Below the pieces are notes generated by a model. The model was not told where the DNA came from. It ran no database searches and worked only from the letters and a program-made list of their open reading frames with translations. 64,000 bases of DNA, from positions 655,436-719,435 of the forward strand of contig NW_020170404.1 of NCBI RefSeq assembly GCF_000524195.1, in the 5' to 3' direction. How positions within the stretch are numbered: the first letter of the stretch is position 1; every line of letters starts with the position of its first letter. Shown here piece after piece: positions 1-13,600 of this stretch. The DNA is from Echinococcus granulosus (Eukaryota; Platyhelminthes; Cestoda; Cyclophyllidea; Taeniidae). The position numbers and the translations under genes were made by a program.

Positions 1-163
1 TGCCGTGAAGTTACGGTTTAAAGTGGTTAGAAATAGGCGTGATTGTAGACGATTGATTAGGCACGTAAATGATGGCAATGGTAAGTAGGGAGAGGTGAAG
101 GATTGAGTAAGGGAACGGACAGACGCATGGGTCATATACATGAGAAAGAGGGGAAGAGAGGGA

Positions 164-3100
164 TCAGACGTAGACTTTCACAAGCCCGTCAGCGCCCGCA
201 CTGGCAATTAGCGGCAGTGTAGGGTGGAAGGTCACCGAGTGGATCGATTCGTCATGCTTTCTTCGGTGGCTGGTGAACTCCTGCACACAGGTTCGTGTCT
301 CCACGTCCCAGAGACGAATGGATGCGTCATGACCTGTGCAGAGAGAAGGTGGGGAAAAAGTGAACCCTTGAACTCCCCAGCCGTGACGTTTGAGCATAAC
401 AATATCGACATCCGTTTTGGTCGTGTGTTATAACTACAGGAGATGTTCAGCCTCTCACGAGTCTTGTTAATATGACCTAAGCTACCGGTCTCGCTGCTCC
501 CTTGTACTCAGTCAAAGGACACATCGGCCTGCTTTTAGACCGGAATGCCCTGTCCGTCCTCATGGGTTGAAGGACTTAGGGCTTAATCAACAGAAAAGTG
601 CCCGTTCAGATGCAAGGAATCGCAAAGTATTATATTTTAGAATTCAGGTAGATGGCAGTACCACTCTTGAGCTTCCATGTGAATGTTCTACAAATTCCAT
701 ATGCGCAAACAGTAATGGTGACTGAGGCCGATGTAGGTCATCCTGAGTGGAAATTCGGTGGAAGAAATCCCACCATCAACTCAAGTCTGAAGATGCTAAT
801 TTCAATGAAAGTTTCAAGAACATCATCAGAGTAGGGAAGGAGAGATGGGGATAACTCACTGGCAGAGAGGAGAAAAAGACCCCGTGGATCGACGGCCAGG
901 GTGGTAACGCCCTCGAGATGCGCAACCATACTGTGTAGGCAGGTGCCCTGCGCGGTGTCCAGGAAACGTATTTGGCGGTTTTCGTGGGCCGAGAAGAGCA
1001 GTGGAAGGGTGGGGTGTACAGCCAGCGCGTTCACTGAGCCTGGTGGTTCTGCCACATCGGCTGAAGGAAGGCGGGGGTCAAATTCAGTAAACTTACAATG
1101 TAACTGATAGACACTAGAGGGGTTGTAGGCCGGCTTATAACTAACCATATATGCCTTTCGTAACAGAATAAACCGTTTTCGAGCATCACAAGTTAGTTCG
1201 ACAAAGAAAATCGGCGACGTGGGAACCACGCATTGCAACTCTGATTTTGGCAGGGGTTTCTCGCTGAAAGTCTCAATAAATGCAGTTTAGCTTCAAGCGA
1301 CATTCAGCCTTTACTCGAACTTCCTTCATTTTACAATGCAGATATTTGAGTTCTCAAATAGCTCCAAAAAGGCTATTCACAATGGACATAATCTGACCAC
1401 TTTTGGTACTTTTTGACCACACATCAAAAGCCTAGTATTCAGTCGAGTGGATTACCGGCGTCCAACAGCAAATTCTTGTGTGAATATAAACAGATAGCAC
1501 CCCTGGATGTCTGTGGATGGAAGACGTTGACTCGGAGAAGTGGATTTGACGCCAGGTTTCAAGAACAATGTCGCAGACATTGAAGCAACATATCACAAAC
1601 AAAATTCGTAACAATAAAATAGTGGGGCTAAAAAAGCCATTGAAATGGGAATACAATGTGAGTGAATGGTGCGTTTGATAAATTATTACTCAAAATCTTT
1701 TTTTACTACCCGACAGTCAAATATTGCGATTGATAAGCCAGAAGCATAATTAAAACCAGGGATATCTGTATGTGATACCTGAGTTGGATGGTGTCGACTC
1801 GAAGAAGTGTATCTGCTTTCCGGTTTCCAGATGGATGACACAGACGTCGCCGCTGGTCAATCCAACGGCAAAAGCGGAGTCATCAGAGGGGAGGAAGAGA
1901 ACTGAGGTGGGCACAGTAGAGGTGGTGGTGGCTTGCGCGCCAGAGAGAGGTCGAAAGACCCGGTCGGCGGAAAGCACCCGCGTATCGCGCTTGAAAGCCT
2001 GCTGCGGTTGCTGCAGCAAGGCTGGAAATGTGCTCCACAATTGAACGGTTCCGTCGGCTGAGGCAGACAATACTGTGCCGTCAGCCTGCAGGTAAGGAAG
2101 AATAAGAAACAAACCTCACTATATCAAGAGTGTATTAATAACTCCAATGACGGCGGCCGTGACAGCTTGAAGTAAGAGCGGATAGTAGATGGATTTTCCA
2201 GCAAAACCGGTTTGACGACGAAGTTAAGAGATTTGAGACTAGAGGCAAATATTTATTCCCGACTCAGGCTGCTAGTCAATATTAAATTCAGAAACGCCAT
2301 CACTAATTCATCAGACCACTCATCTACAAAATCCCATACCAAACAAGCTTTAAAGTGTAATCTGCGATGATATCATTTCCCTGACTTTCCTAGCTCCAAT
2401 GGCTTCTTCGATGGTAACTGCATACAGTTAACGTAGACTTACAAAGCCCAGTACTAGAATAATTAAACTTAACACGACCATTCGATATTAAACTAGACAT
2501 GTCACAGTTATCGGTTTTTGCTTTAAAATATCACGCAATAGTAACACAAGACGATTAGGAACCCAAGTATGTATACTTATATGGCCAGTGATAACAACGT
2601 AGGACGAAACTAAGAGGATGCACTCACGCGAGCAGCAATGGACCAGACAGCGTTGGAATGACCCTTCAACAGGGGCCCACCAACGCTGGGATCAAAGGCC
2701 TCGTAGAGCATGAGTTGGAGACCGCCGAGGCGCCAGGAGCGGATCTCGCCGTCTAGCGAGCCGGAGAAGGCAAAGTTTAGCTCCAGAGCGGTCTCTAAGG
2801 GGCTACTGCGGCCGGAAGCGATGTTATCATTGCCTGCCGGCGAGATGCTGAGCAGCGCTACGCAGAGAAGAGGGGCAGTATGACCCCGGCAGGTGTACAC
2901 CTGCATCAGAGGGAAAGTCAAACCCGAGGGTGAGTAGTGATCACTCCACAATTCCCAATGGTTCCTATTTGATTCTGAGGCACCGTTATTTAAGGCTTTT
3001 CCACTTCAATCAATTTTGCCTTGACGCTTCTACATCAGAACAACATTTTACACCACCGCATTTGCTTAGTTCAAACTTCGATAGTTACTGATATCTTTAT

Positions 3101-6100
3101 CTCAGGATCATCTTCAAAAGCAACTGAGGAATAAGTAGCCTGGCAGATATGCTATACTGGTCTCAAAAGTGGTGTCGTTTACCGAATTAACCTAATCTGG
3201 TATGGTTTTTAATACCTTCAATCAATTACTTCATGACAGGTGAGGCGATTGAAAAAGAACGCCTTTGACGAAGATAACCGAAAAGGTAAGTTGACATCGA
3301 ATTGAACACAAAAGAACAAATTGAACGCCGAACACCAAGCACGAGTTATATCATTCATTATGATAGTCTACAAATGGGTTTCTCTTATTGAGCCCAAGTA
3401 GACCGCACATGCCTTAACTCAAACTCTAGTCATACCTAGTTTTCACAGTTAATATAGACCCACACTACTGTTTGTTTAGTGCGCATTTTCAAACAAATTC
3501 AAAAGGGCAGCAAAAATTTGAAAACGTTCGCTACCACCACCAAATTTTGCTGCCTCCAAGTAATGCTTCACCGCTTTGGGAAGCGAGTGGACAATCAATA
3601 TCGGCGCAAGAAACAAATCTCACCGGTTCAACATCCAAACAGGAGGATTTCTTAGCCTGCACCCTCTTTGCAAGACTCCACACCCTGAGAGTGCAGTCCT
3701 CACTGCCCGTGAGGAGGATCTGATCCGCATGGTGGAAAGTCACCGCCCTAATGGCGTCAAAATGGCCCCTCAATGTGTACTTGGCTGTCCAGGCAGGTGA
3801 CGCCTTGGCGGCCGCTGCTGCAATCGCATCATCGTCGTAGTCGCCAACGCCGACACCTACTCCGGCCCCCTCCACAGCGTGAAGGAGAAGTAGTTGCTGT
3901 TGGTGAAAATGTTGTGAGGCAGTCTGGACAACTCCGTCTAGATTGTCCAGTGCCGAGGCGGAAGTAAGACTAGCTAGATCGCCTAGACCACCACTGCTGC
4001 TACCGCTACCATCGTTGTCTTCGGCAGCTCGGGCGGCTGCAAGGAGCACGCCTCCCGACAAGCCTTGCTGCGTATTGCTGATGCTGGAGGTAGTGTGGGA
4101 CTGAAATCGACGGCCTTGACTGACAAAGAGCTCCATCTCGTCGTAGGCGTGTGGTGGAATGGGGATATCCTCAGAGAATGAGGGTTTAGACTGCTGCGAC
4201 TGCGAGACCCGGTTGATCGGTAGGCCTTAAAAGAAAATAGCTTACAAGGGGCCATGTAGTTGGAAGTTAACTGGATAAACTTATCAAATAACAGAAGAGA
4301 GCATGAAGATGGGAAGATAGATATCCCACGGTCGCAACAATGCCCAAACCGTGGCGATTTACTGAGACACACAACTGAACTCGGAAATTTAGTTTACAAA
4401 GTCACAAAGCTCAAAGGATAAGGAAATACATCTAAAGGATGAATCTATGAGGCAGATTAAGAACAACTTCTCAAACAAAAGTAATTAGTAGGAGCAATCA
4501 GGTCATTAAACTCTGAAGAATAATTTTATTAAAGGATAGCATGGTATGCATTTTGGGACCTCCCATATACTTAATTCAAATAGCACAAATGTTTGAAAAC
4601 CAGTATTCAAATCAAACCTTTGAACAAATAGCGAAAATACTTAAATTTGAGAGTAACTGGTGCAATTCGAGCTAATTAGGACTTAAGGAATTTGAAGAAG
4701 GACACCAACTTAGTGGTGTATTGAACGTATCGTCAACGAATATATACGAATCCCCGAGTAACAGATTTCAAAAATAAACTACTACACGAAAAAGTTACAC
4801 TGCATCAATGAGGTATGAAACAACCTTGAAAAGCCTTTAACAAGGCGCAATATTAGAAAATATCGTGCAGACTAAAGCACCCCAAAAGCTAATTTAGGAT
4901 TCCAAGAAGTGTACGATAAAATGAAAGGAAGGAGCTCTAAATTGGAAGATTTCAAAGGCAACGTTTATTCAACAATACAACCAAATCCCAAAGGATCCCC
5001 CTTATAGAAAGTGATATCAGATGGCTGTATATTTTAATGCTATTTAAAAAGCCCTGATAGACCCCAAAAAGTAACTGTCTGGGTGAAATGCCATTATTAT
5101 AAATATACAATGTTACCTAACGATGAAAATCACCGAGCTTCGGAATAAAAGAGATTCCAGAAAATATAGAATAGCATCAAAAGGAGTGAATCTATTTATG
5201 ACAAAAGAACATACCCTAAGCAGTTTTAAAACCTAGCTATGTACATAAACCTAAAAAAATTTTACACGCAATCAACCACAACTTACCCAGCCGATAATGC
5301 TCCTTCAGTCGATCGACAAAAGCGGATTGGTCGCCAGACGTCCAACTTCTTGGTGGTTCCATGATGTTGACAGTGAAGGAATCAGCGAGAATATCTATAT
5401 CAACTGAAGCATTCACATCACCACCTGGGAAGAAGAAGAGGGATGAAGTCCCATAACTTATTCAACTTAGCGCGCAATTAAATTACCAACAAAGGCGTAT
5501 GTCGATCTGAAAAAAAACCCCTCCTGTAAAGCCATAAACATAATAGGATACAGCACATTAGCGTCTCAGTAACAAGTATGAAAGTAATTTCGAGAAGTGT
5601 GGAACAAAATCGCTTTGAAAACATCAAAGACTGAAAGCCAAATATGGGATTGTGTAATATTAGGATCTGCTTCCAAGTGAAACCAGGTACAAGTTATTAT
5701 AAAGTGTACACAAGCTCTAAGAGGGTTAGCGCCTATTAAGCCAATATACGTCCAAAGTTGTATGGTTAAATCGTGAGTAAAAGCAGCATAAATGAAAATA
5801 GGGAAGTAAGTTAATTTACTACTTGCTGACGTAAGTGTTAAGACAAAATTAGCAGAACAAAAACCAGTAAAGGAAAGACCAAAGTGGTTAAGAACGAACA
5901 AATTTACCCTGCTGTGCAACGAGTTTGTCAAATTCTGCGAGAGCGCTGGCCGCCTCTTCGTGTGCACCGGTGGAGTCATCACCGGAGTTCTTTGTCACAT
6001 GCAAGTGAAAATTAACATGTCCTCAGTCCAAGGAAGGTATATAATCAAATGCGTAAAAGTAATGAAGAAAGGAGTATTAGAGCTTAAATGGACACTTAAA

Positions 6101-6884
6101 ACCTGCATCTTTAAGCTAAAGGAAGCAAAACATACCAGGCAGAACTTAGTTAAAGCACCATCCTCTCGAGGGTCGGATGATAAATTTGGAGCCAGATAAC
6201 CAATTTCTGAGGCTGAAATTGCGGCAGATATAGCAATACACAAAAACTACTACTCGGTCACTACAAAATGTAAAAACTCTTGTTTTAAGATGCATGACCT
6301 GCATATTTTACTTTGTACAACATACCTAACGTTTCACTGTTTGGCGAAATGCCTAACAATTCCTTCACCTTAGCAGCTCTCATTTCATTCGACAACTTTT
6401 TCATTCCAATGCGTGTCAAGTACTCTCGCAAACGAGCGCGTTCAAGTGTACTCAATCCATCTCTTTTGGCGGAACCTTCTTGGCTATCCTTGTAGCCGTT
6501 GTCAGTGTTGGGTTCATTCGGATGCTTCAAGGAATAATTCTTAAACCTTTCTTGTTGCAGTGCGTATTCAAGCATTTTAATTCGACGAACAAGATCACTC
6601 TTCAAGTTTTCACATCCAATTTTTTCGTTTTGTAAAACGGTTATCCTTGACTACAAATTTCCTACTGATAATTTACAACTTACCTGCAACTCAGCTCGCT
6701 CAAATTCCCAACGAGAACGTTCAATTGACATTTTGGTCCATTCGCTTTGAAGGAAGTTGAGGATCCCGTATATGCTGTAATCACACTTTTGGGAGTCGAA
6801 TGCGACCTCATTGAGACCCGAGTTCTTCCCGTTACATTCATAATCAGCACCGTCGCTTGGCTGAACGCAAGCAATCGACTCCAT
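164..6884 (-). CDS. STRN: Striatin, STRIPAK scaffold protein, complete in 10 exons
   Basis: Striatins are the regulatory B''' subunits of PP2A that scaffold the STRIPAK kinase/phosphatase complex. Coding exons in transcript order: 6884-6684, 6650-6326, 6212-6136, 5989-5908, 5424-5287, 4225-3624, 2900-2628, 2085-1779, 1060-860, 333-164. All have GT/AG borders and phases that join into 792 codons including TGA; vertebrate striatin is about 780 aa. The start is the first ATG (6884). Residues about 36-67 (YSIYGILNFLQSEW, then ERAELQ) are the striatin N-terminal block, followed by a coiled coil with DLVRRIKMLEYAL. A short LAEFDKLV motif and a WTSGDQ..VDRLKEHYR block match the middle of the family. 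From about residue 423 to the end come WD40 repeats, from YTLRGHFDAIRAV to the C-terminal ASAGADGLVKVYV. Residues 305-420 are low complexity (Ser/Gly, Gln, Val-Gly runs), unlike vertebrates. Exons 3 and 4 are the least certain because they are short and poorly conserved. Confidence 0.93.
1505..1655 (-). pseudogene. Decayed partial copy of striatin exon 8, inside the intron after it
   Basis: On the minus strand this stretch reads CDIVLETWRQIHFSESTSS, which closely resembles the end of striatin exon 8 (CVIHLETGKQIHFFESTPS). At the nucleotide level 1529-1578 and 1796-1845 align without gaps at about 36 of 50 positions. The upstream part (PTILLL against PTSVLFL) also matches with deletions. The 5' splice site that ends the true exon has no counterpart here, so this is most likely a dead tandem duplicate rather than an alternative exon. 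Confidence 0.6.
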
Positions 6885-7667
6885 CACGTGAAAAGGCCAC
6901 TGCCACAAAGCATCTACCACAATAACTTGACCAATCAACTCTAAGGCACCGCAATCACCAAACTTTAAATACACCGCAAAAGTTAAATAAACCGTTTAAA
7001 TATGGCACGATTGGTTCGCGAATTACAAAAGAAGGCCAAAAGTAGAAAAGGTTGTCTATATGAGTACAATATAAAACCAACAGTTAAGCAGAAATGAAAG
7101 GGCTACAGAGGAAAATTAGAGGCATTCTGTTACTCTCATTTTAAAATCGAAAAACGAATTATCTAAAAGGAAACATTAATTAATTCGATGTAACCTAAAT
7201 TGCTGTTGATGTCAACGAAAGAGAATTTTGTAAAAACGCAGTGAACAACTCCTTTTTGAACTGGTATTAGTCGACTACAGATTAGAGCAAGACAAATGGT
7301 GCCTCTCCATCACACTTAAGTCTCAATGATCCGGCGGCAAAAAAAAATATAAATATTACGCGTTATATTTTTCTTCTTAATACCCAGTAATCTTAAATGT
7401 TCAAACAAATGCTTTGTCAAACTATGACAGGTAAATATATTATTGTGCAAAATTTTATTATTAAAAATTATTTTAAAGCTTTTTTAGACAAAACAGTTTT
7501 AAAAGAGTTGCATTTTTGGCATTGTTGGCCTGTTCTAATTTAGTGCAGTGCGTTTTACACATTCATTTACAACCTCTCCTAAAGTTTATCTAACGGCGGG
7601 CTGTTTGTGTTGTGTTGTAATATCGAGTTCTGGCTGGGTGTCTCCGCATTTATTTTCCTCGCTCTGA
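6885..7667. promoter_or_regulatory. Intergenic region between head-to-head striatin and MAP2K genes
   Basis: These 783 bases separate the two start codons on opposite strands and must hold both promoters and 5' leaders. The sequence is AT-rich with several A/T runs, for example around 7340-7500. I saw no clear TATA box at a sensible distance, no repeat and no extra coding exon. Confidence 0.5.
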
Positions 7668-10600
7668 ATGTCAGCCGTTCGTAGGCCATTGCCGCTGAAT
7701 CTTGGCGAAACTCGTCGCATTCCTGGTGTTATATTGCCGGTTGAAATTGGGCCTAGCACTCAGCTCAGCAATCGTACTGATGTCATTATTAACGGTCAGA
7801 AAGTCACAATAGATGCAAGAGATTTGGAGGTGAAAGAAGAATTAGGTGCGGAACCGAATTTCTGTCCTTTTTTTTAATTTTTTGTCGTGTTTTTTTCTTC
7901 GTCATTTCATGTCGGGCTTCTTATATCCCTAGTTGCCTCCTACTGGTATTAATTATTAGACTGTATGTCTCTTCGTAATGCTCGATAATCGTCTCAAAAT
8001 TTGCATCATTGCAGTAAGTTTTGGCGACTTACTTTGGATTTCGTCACTTTGGTTTTTTAGATATGATGGTTTGGCAAGTTACTTTTCAGAGTTTTCCATT
8101 TTCATCGTTGACAGCGGAGTTGTGGTCGCTGTTTCATCGGAATTTTTTACCATCTTTCTGAAAGTATTTTTTTGTTGGATAACAGTTATATTTAAGCGAA
8201 ATTATTTGACCGCATCACATGCGATTTGGATTTAAGTAAATGTAAGTGATTTTTTATAGGCTGTTTTGATTAGCATTTTAATGATCCTCTCCACGTTTTT
8301 GTGCACAATTATACGGAAGCATTATTTTCAAAAGTATCCTTTATTGGTCCTTTAACGTCGATTTGCGGTGTTTTGAGATTTTGCCGGTTTCGGTTCATGT
8401 GTCCATTGTCCTCGAACTATTATTTAGTGTTCTTGACATAGCACGATTCCTACCTATCTTAAATAGGTATTGTAATATGATCTTTGTGGGCTGTTTCATA
8501 TAGTATGGCTTACTTTGTCATAGTGAGTGGAGTTCGAGAAATGGGATTGCTTTGCATAAAAGCTAATTTTAATTTTATCCTACAAATCTCATAAGTATAC
8601 TACCTTTCCTCCATCAAAATTTATTTTTATGCATTCTTTCCCTGATCCAACTTGGATTGCAAAATGTCTTCTGTTTTTATGTAGTGGCATCCACTTGGAA
8701 TCGTTGATTGTCCAATTTTTTATCTCAAGAGCACTATTTAACTACTGAGTTGGGAATTTTTCCTTGGTTCAACCTTTTAGCGGAAGAGTTTACAGGGATA
8801 ACTGGAGATTTTATCCAGCCCTTGCAGCTTAAAATTTGATTTGATCCACTTTTTTCTATCCTACAAGCCGCTCGTTTTTCTTGATTTATTGAATCGTATT
8901 GCCGTGGTACAAAAGTTGCTTAAACTACCTTATTGGGCATTTAATGAAAATATTGACTTTCACATCATTTAACTCGATATCACTGGAATATTGTCACCTA
9001 AGCGTTAACTTAGTTCGGCTATACTATTCTCTGTAGCATAGAGTACTTTAAGCTAAACCTTTGATCTTTTTTTTAGGTTTTGGTGCGCTTTTTCATAAAA
9101 GATTTGGCAACAGAAGGTAGAATATCTATATGCGATTTGTTTCGCCACGAGAGATCTGGCTAAGATTTATTCAAGTTTGATATTAGCTTGTGAGATATAG
9201 TTTTCAAAAGCAGTGGTGTGTTACGTAACCTGTATGCTTGTATGTGGTACTGCTTATCATAGCACAATGCCAACTGGAAATCCTGTTGCTATGGCTTTAA
9301 TAGCCGGGGTAGAGTTCTTTAGAACTCGCCTTAGCTCCGTCCGTCACCCATAACCCACTGATTGAGATTCTGCCGCTTTCGAATCGTGCTGTAAAAATCG
9401 TTTTATCGCTCTACTTTGTCAGTCATTTTTGGTGTCAAATTAACCCATTTACACCCTAACTTTGCTTGCTGTGGCTTTATTAACTGGGACAGAATTCTCC
9501 TACTCTTCCTTTGCAGTCGCTCCAGTCATCATATGAAGTCACATTTCGAATCAGTCATGGACATTTGGGTTGTACTTTCCTTAAGCTGATCACTTTTGAT
9601 GTCACTTACTGTATTCTGATTACCATTCTATCGGACGACTTCATTAACAGGGAGAGATTCACCTAAATCGGATTCGCAGCATCCAAGAACGCAGTCTCCT
9701 AAACAATATAAGTTTTCGTGGTACTGGAAAATCCAAATAAGATTCGACTGCAGTTCCGCTTAACAACCTTGGTAACTGGTATATAGTAGTTTTACCTTTG
9801 ACTAACCGATTGGAGCTTAGTGGAAATTTGTTTAGTGTTTTCTCTAAGTGTGGCATTTTTATGTTCAATTATTCAAGCGCAGTTGGGATTCCATCTAATA
9901 TGTCTCCGGTATCCACATTGGGTCTTTCTAATCCTTAGTTCATGTTATCAGTGGTATATGAGGTATTATTTGTGTTCAGGTGGTTGACTATCGAATCTTA
10001 CTTTGTTTGATTTCACTCCCAATAACAGGGTTTCCTAATCTTTGATCTTTAGTGGCTCCGACATTCGTGCTGGAATGATTGAGATGCTATCGCGTTTTTA
10101 TAACTCATTTTCCGTTTCTAGTATTCGATGCATTTTTAGCTCCATTTCGTCCATAATTTAAGAAGATATAACCGAAAGATTTGCAATGGGGCTGGCTGTC
10201 TGAGAAAATACCACTTTTCTAGTGCCTTATAGGAATCTGTATTCCATCTTACTAGGCGAAGCATTGTCGGTGCTTACGTTTCCAATTACATTTAATTTCT
10301 GGCAACCGTTTAAATTAGATTGCTGTCTCTGACAAGCTGTCTAGCCTTGATTCCTTAGCGTTCCTCATAGTTATATTTAGTCGAAGGAACTGCCTTCATT
10401 CTCATGGTCTGTGTGTAGTTTCACTTAATTTCGGCAACTCTGATAGAGCTACCTAACCCTTGATTCGCAATAGCTCTGGCTATCTTGGTCAACTGACCGA
10501 CAGGTCTTGACACTTCATATCATACTTCTATTAAGCAAAATATTTTTTCGTTGAAGGTCGAGGAGAATATGCGCGGGTCCATCGGATGTACCACGCACCG

Positions 10601-13600
10601 AGCAAGTGTGAATTTGCGGTAAAGAGACTGCCATTTGAAGTAGAGACCTCGGATCGCTCACGCATTCTTAACGACTGGAATGTGAGCATGCGCACCAGCA
10701 CCTGCCCCTACGCCGTCCTCTCCTACGGCGCCCTTTCCGTCGGCTGCGAGTTTTGGGTGGTCATGGAACTGATGGATGACTCCCTAGATAAATTTCTCCA
10801 AAAGGTACCCACTCTCTGCTTTCACTTTTTTGTGGTGACATGATGCATCCGAGTAATAGCTCGCACATTCTTTTAATGTCCAAACTATTTTCTCTTCAAA
10901 TAAGCTATCTTGTTCTGTGTTTGATGGGATATGAGGTATTAGGAGGAGTTCTTAATCCCTTAATGCACCTTTGTGTTTTTCAAAAATGGCATTCGGTTGG
11001 AGGGCACTTGTCCTTATGAAGGTACTACCAAACTTTAAGAAACTCTCGGCTTTGCCTCACACTCCTCTCTGCGTTATTTGACCTACTTTCCCCCTACATT
11101 GTTTTCCTCTTGAAAGTGAGCTCTCTCACTCTTGATTGGAGAAAAGTTTTTTGTATTTTAATATAAGGTATCTATAGAAGGTTCTAATTTTGAAAGCTCT
11201 CGTTTCTCTACCAAAAAGAGGATTAAATTGGACGCGAATGTTTCTTTTTTTCATGGATATACCCCTATGAAAAGTTCTGTGAAGTGGATTCGCCTCCCTT
11301 GACCTGTTCCTTTATCGCAGAGGCAATAGGTGTTCATGCAGTAGCTTGGTGTCCCTATGATCTACTAAGCTCCTTTACTTAATTGACGCTTCTGGAGGAC
11401 AGGCTCTGGTTCTTGCTCCACATTCAATGGAAATTTGAGACACTGAAACCAGATCTTGGTTGCAACCAGAGCCTGTGTTAGAGGAAAATTAACTGCTACA
11501 CCCTAATAAAAGGTGTGTTCAATCAAAGCTTATCCTGCCCAAAGTTAAAAATGCTCTTTTTTAGAATAAAAATGTCTTGCATTTCTTTTATCATTCCCTT
11601 CATATCACTCTTTTTCAACTATTAGCATGAGTTTGAACAAGCTTCTCTTTTGCCTTCTATTTGACGGGACACTGGATATTAAGACAGGCCCTTGATTACT
11701 GAAAGAGATCAAAATTATGAGCTTGCTCCTGTCAAGTTAAAAGATGTTGAATTGCTTAGATGCTAAATTATTTTCTTTAAAATGGATCCCAGCATACTGC
11801 ATCATCAAAGACCAGCCCAGGAAGTTATGCTGCTTTCAATTAATAGCGCTTGAAGTAGGGGTTCTATTCTTGCTGGAGGATGCTATGATAAACTCTAGAT
11901 GAAGTTAGCCACCTCGGATACACACCTGGCGTGTTCGATGACATTTGCGGGAGCAGAGTAGAAAAGCATTGACTCGTCAAATAATTTTCTCACTATCACC
12001 ATATTGGTATCTTTAGGTTTTATCGTTTGTTCACTTCTTCAACGCATATTGTCGTTTCTTCGGTTACTAAACCAGTCCCTTTCCTGCGCCATTTGTTTTC
12101 CAGAAGACAAGTTCTCTCTTGCTCTTGATTTGCTAGATGATTGTATCTTTGTCAGACACTTGAGTACACCCTTTACATTTCAGGATGAGATGTTTGTGTA
12201 CAATTCTAGCAAACCCAAGATTAGGCGCGAAATTTATGCTGCCTTTCCATTAGCAGTGATTCAAGTGACAAATGAAAAGTACTACTCTCTTACTGAATTA
12301 AATATGATAATTCTTAATTAAACAGAAGTGACTTTGCTAGGAATAACAAATATCCAGATGTCAAAATATCTTGGAAATTCCTTCAAATAAATGTTATAAG
12401 AATGCCCTTTAGGTTGTGAGGTTGTTTCTTTCGTGTTCCCTTTTTTTAAAAAAATAGACTTGCATGCTTTTTAAGGTGAAATTTTTCGTGAGTGATCTCG
12501 GTATGCGATAGCTTTGAAAATTCGTTTGAAAATCTGAGAACCCCCTTAGTGTCTCACGCAAGTTGTTGATCAAAGACGACTCAGATACAGCTGGATGCTG
12601 GACAGACGTAGTCGAAACTTTAAAAAAAAATGCCTCTTGAGGTGAAACCGTAGCAATAATTGACGAAATTATATAATTTCTTCCGTCTTTTACTAACGAA
12701 GTTTTGCCCATTGTCATTTTTGAGCTTAAATAGTAGAACCGCTTACACAGTTCTTCATGTTTCAAAAGGAGCATTCAAAATTATTGAAGTAGCCTTAAAG
12801 GCTTGAGCATCCGCGTTGAGTCGGGAATGGTCCAATTTTCCTAAGACGATCCTTGGCTGAAAGGAAATTGATTGGATACAAGTAACTCTGACATTGTTGT
12901 AGCCAATTTAATGTCCCTTAAAATTATGGAAATATCACGTTCTTCTTCACATATTCACGTAATCAATTATCAAGTCATTGGTGTAGACTCGACTACTATA
13001 CTTGAATTGAAATACTTGATAATTACCACTTACAGGGAGGCAATGAAGTTACAATTTAATAGCAAAACTACCTCTGGAACTTGATAACTTTCATTTGAGG
13101 TAAATGGGAATTTTCCCTATCTTGATTCCTATGATCAACAATTTCATACATCACGACACCTCATACGTATCGATGGAGGTTGTCACATTTCAGAGTGGAA
13201 TAATTAAGAGGAAAGAGAGGGTAGAAAACGGATACATTCGGCATAAAAGTTGCGAAACAATAGGGAGAGTGTGAGTTCCACCCACTCTGGGTTATGGCTT
13301 TCCTCCTCATAGGAATCTAACAGTTTGAAAATCCGTCTATCCATTCTAACAGGCACTTTTCTCTTCAGGTTTACGCACAAGGAAAAATAATCCCGGAGAA
13401 TCTCCTAGCCTACATTGCTTTTTGTGTAGTCACTGCGCTGGAGTACCTGCGAAAGGACCTTGTGACTATGCACCGCGATGTCAAGCCCTCCAACATCCTC
13501 ATTGACCGCGCTGGGCACGTAAAGGTTCGTTGGAAGAGCCCAATTAAACGAAAACCATAAGAAAATGCTGCTATTTTGTCGTTTTACCTCTTTTCCATTG

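Noticed and set aside
5566..5982. 138-codon hydrophobic minus-strand frame
   Set aside because: It overlaps striatin exon 4 in another frame, lies mostly in intron, and shows no family resemblance; splice-supported striatin explains the locus.
12004..12321. 105-codon plus-strand frame in MAP2K intron 2
   Set aside because: It begins without an ATG, resembles nothing known, and is within chance expectation.
12409..12774. 121-codon minus-strand frame in MAP2K intron 2
   Set aside because: No recognisable domain and no splice support. At this base composition a few frames of this length are expected by chance in 64 kb.
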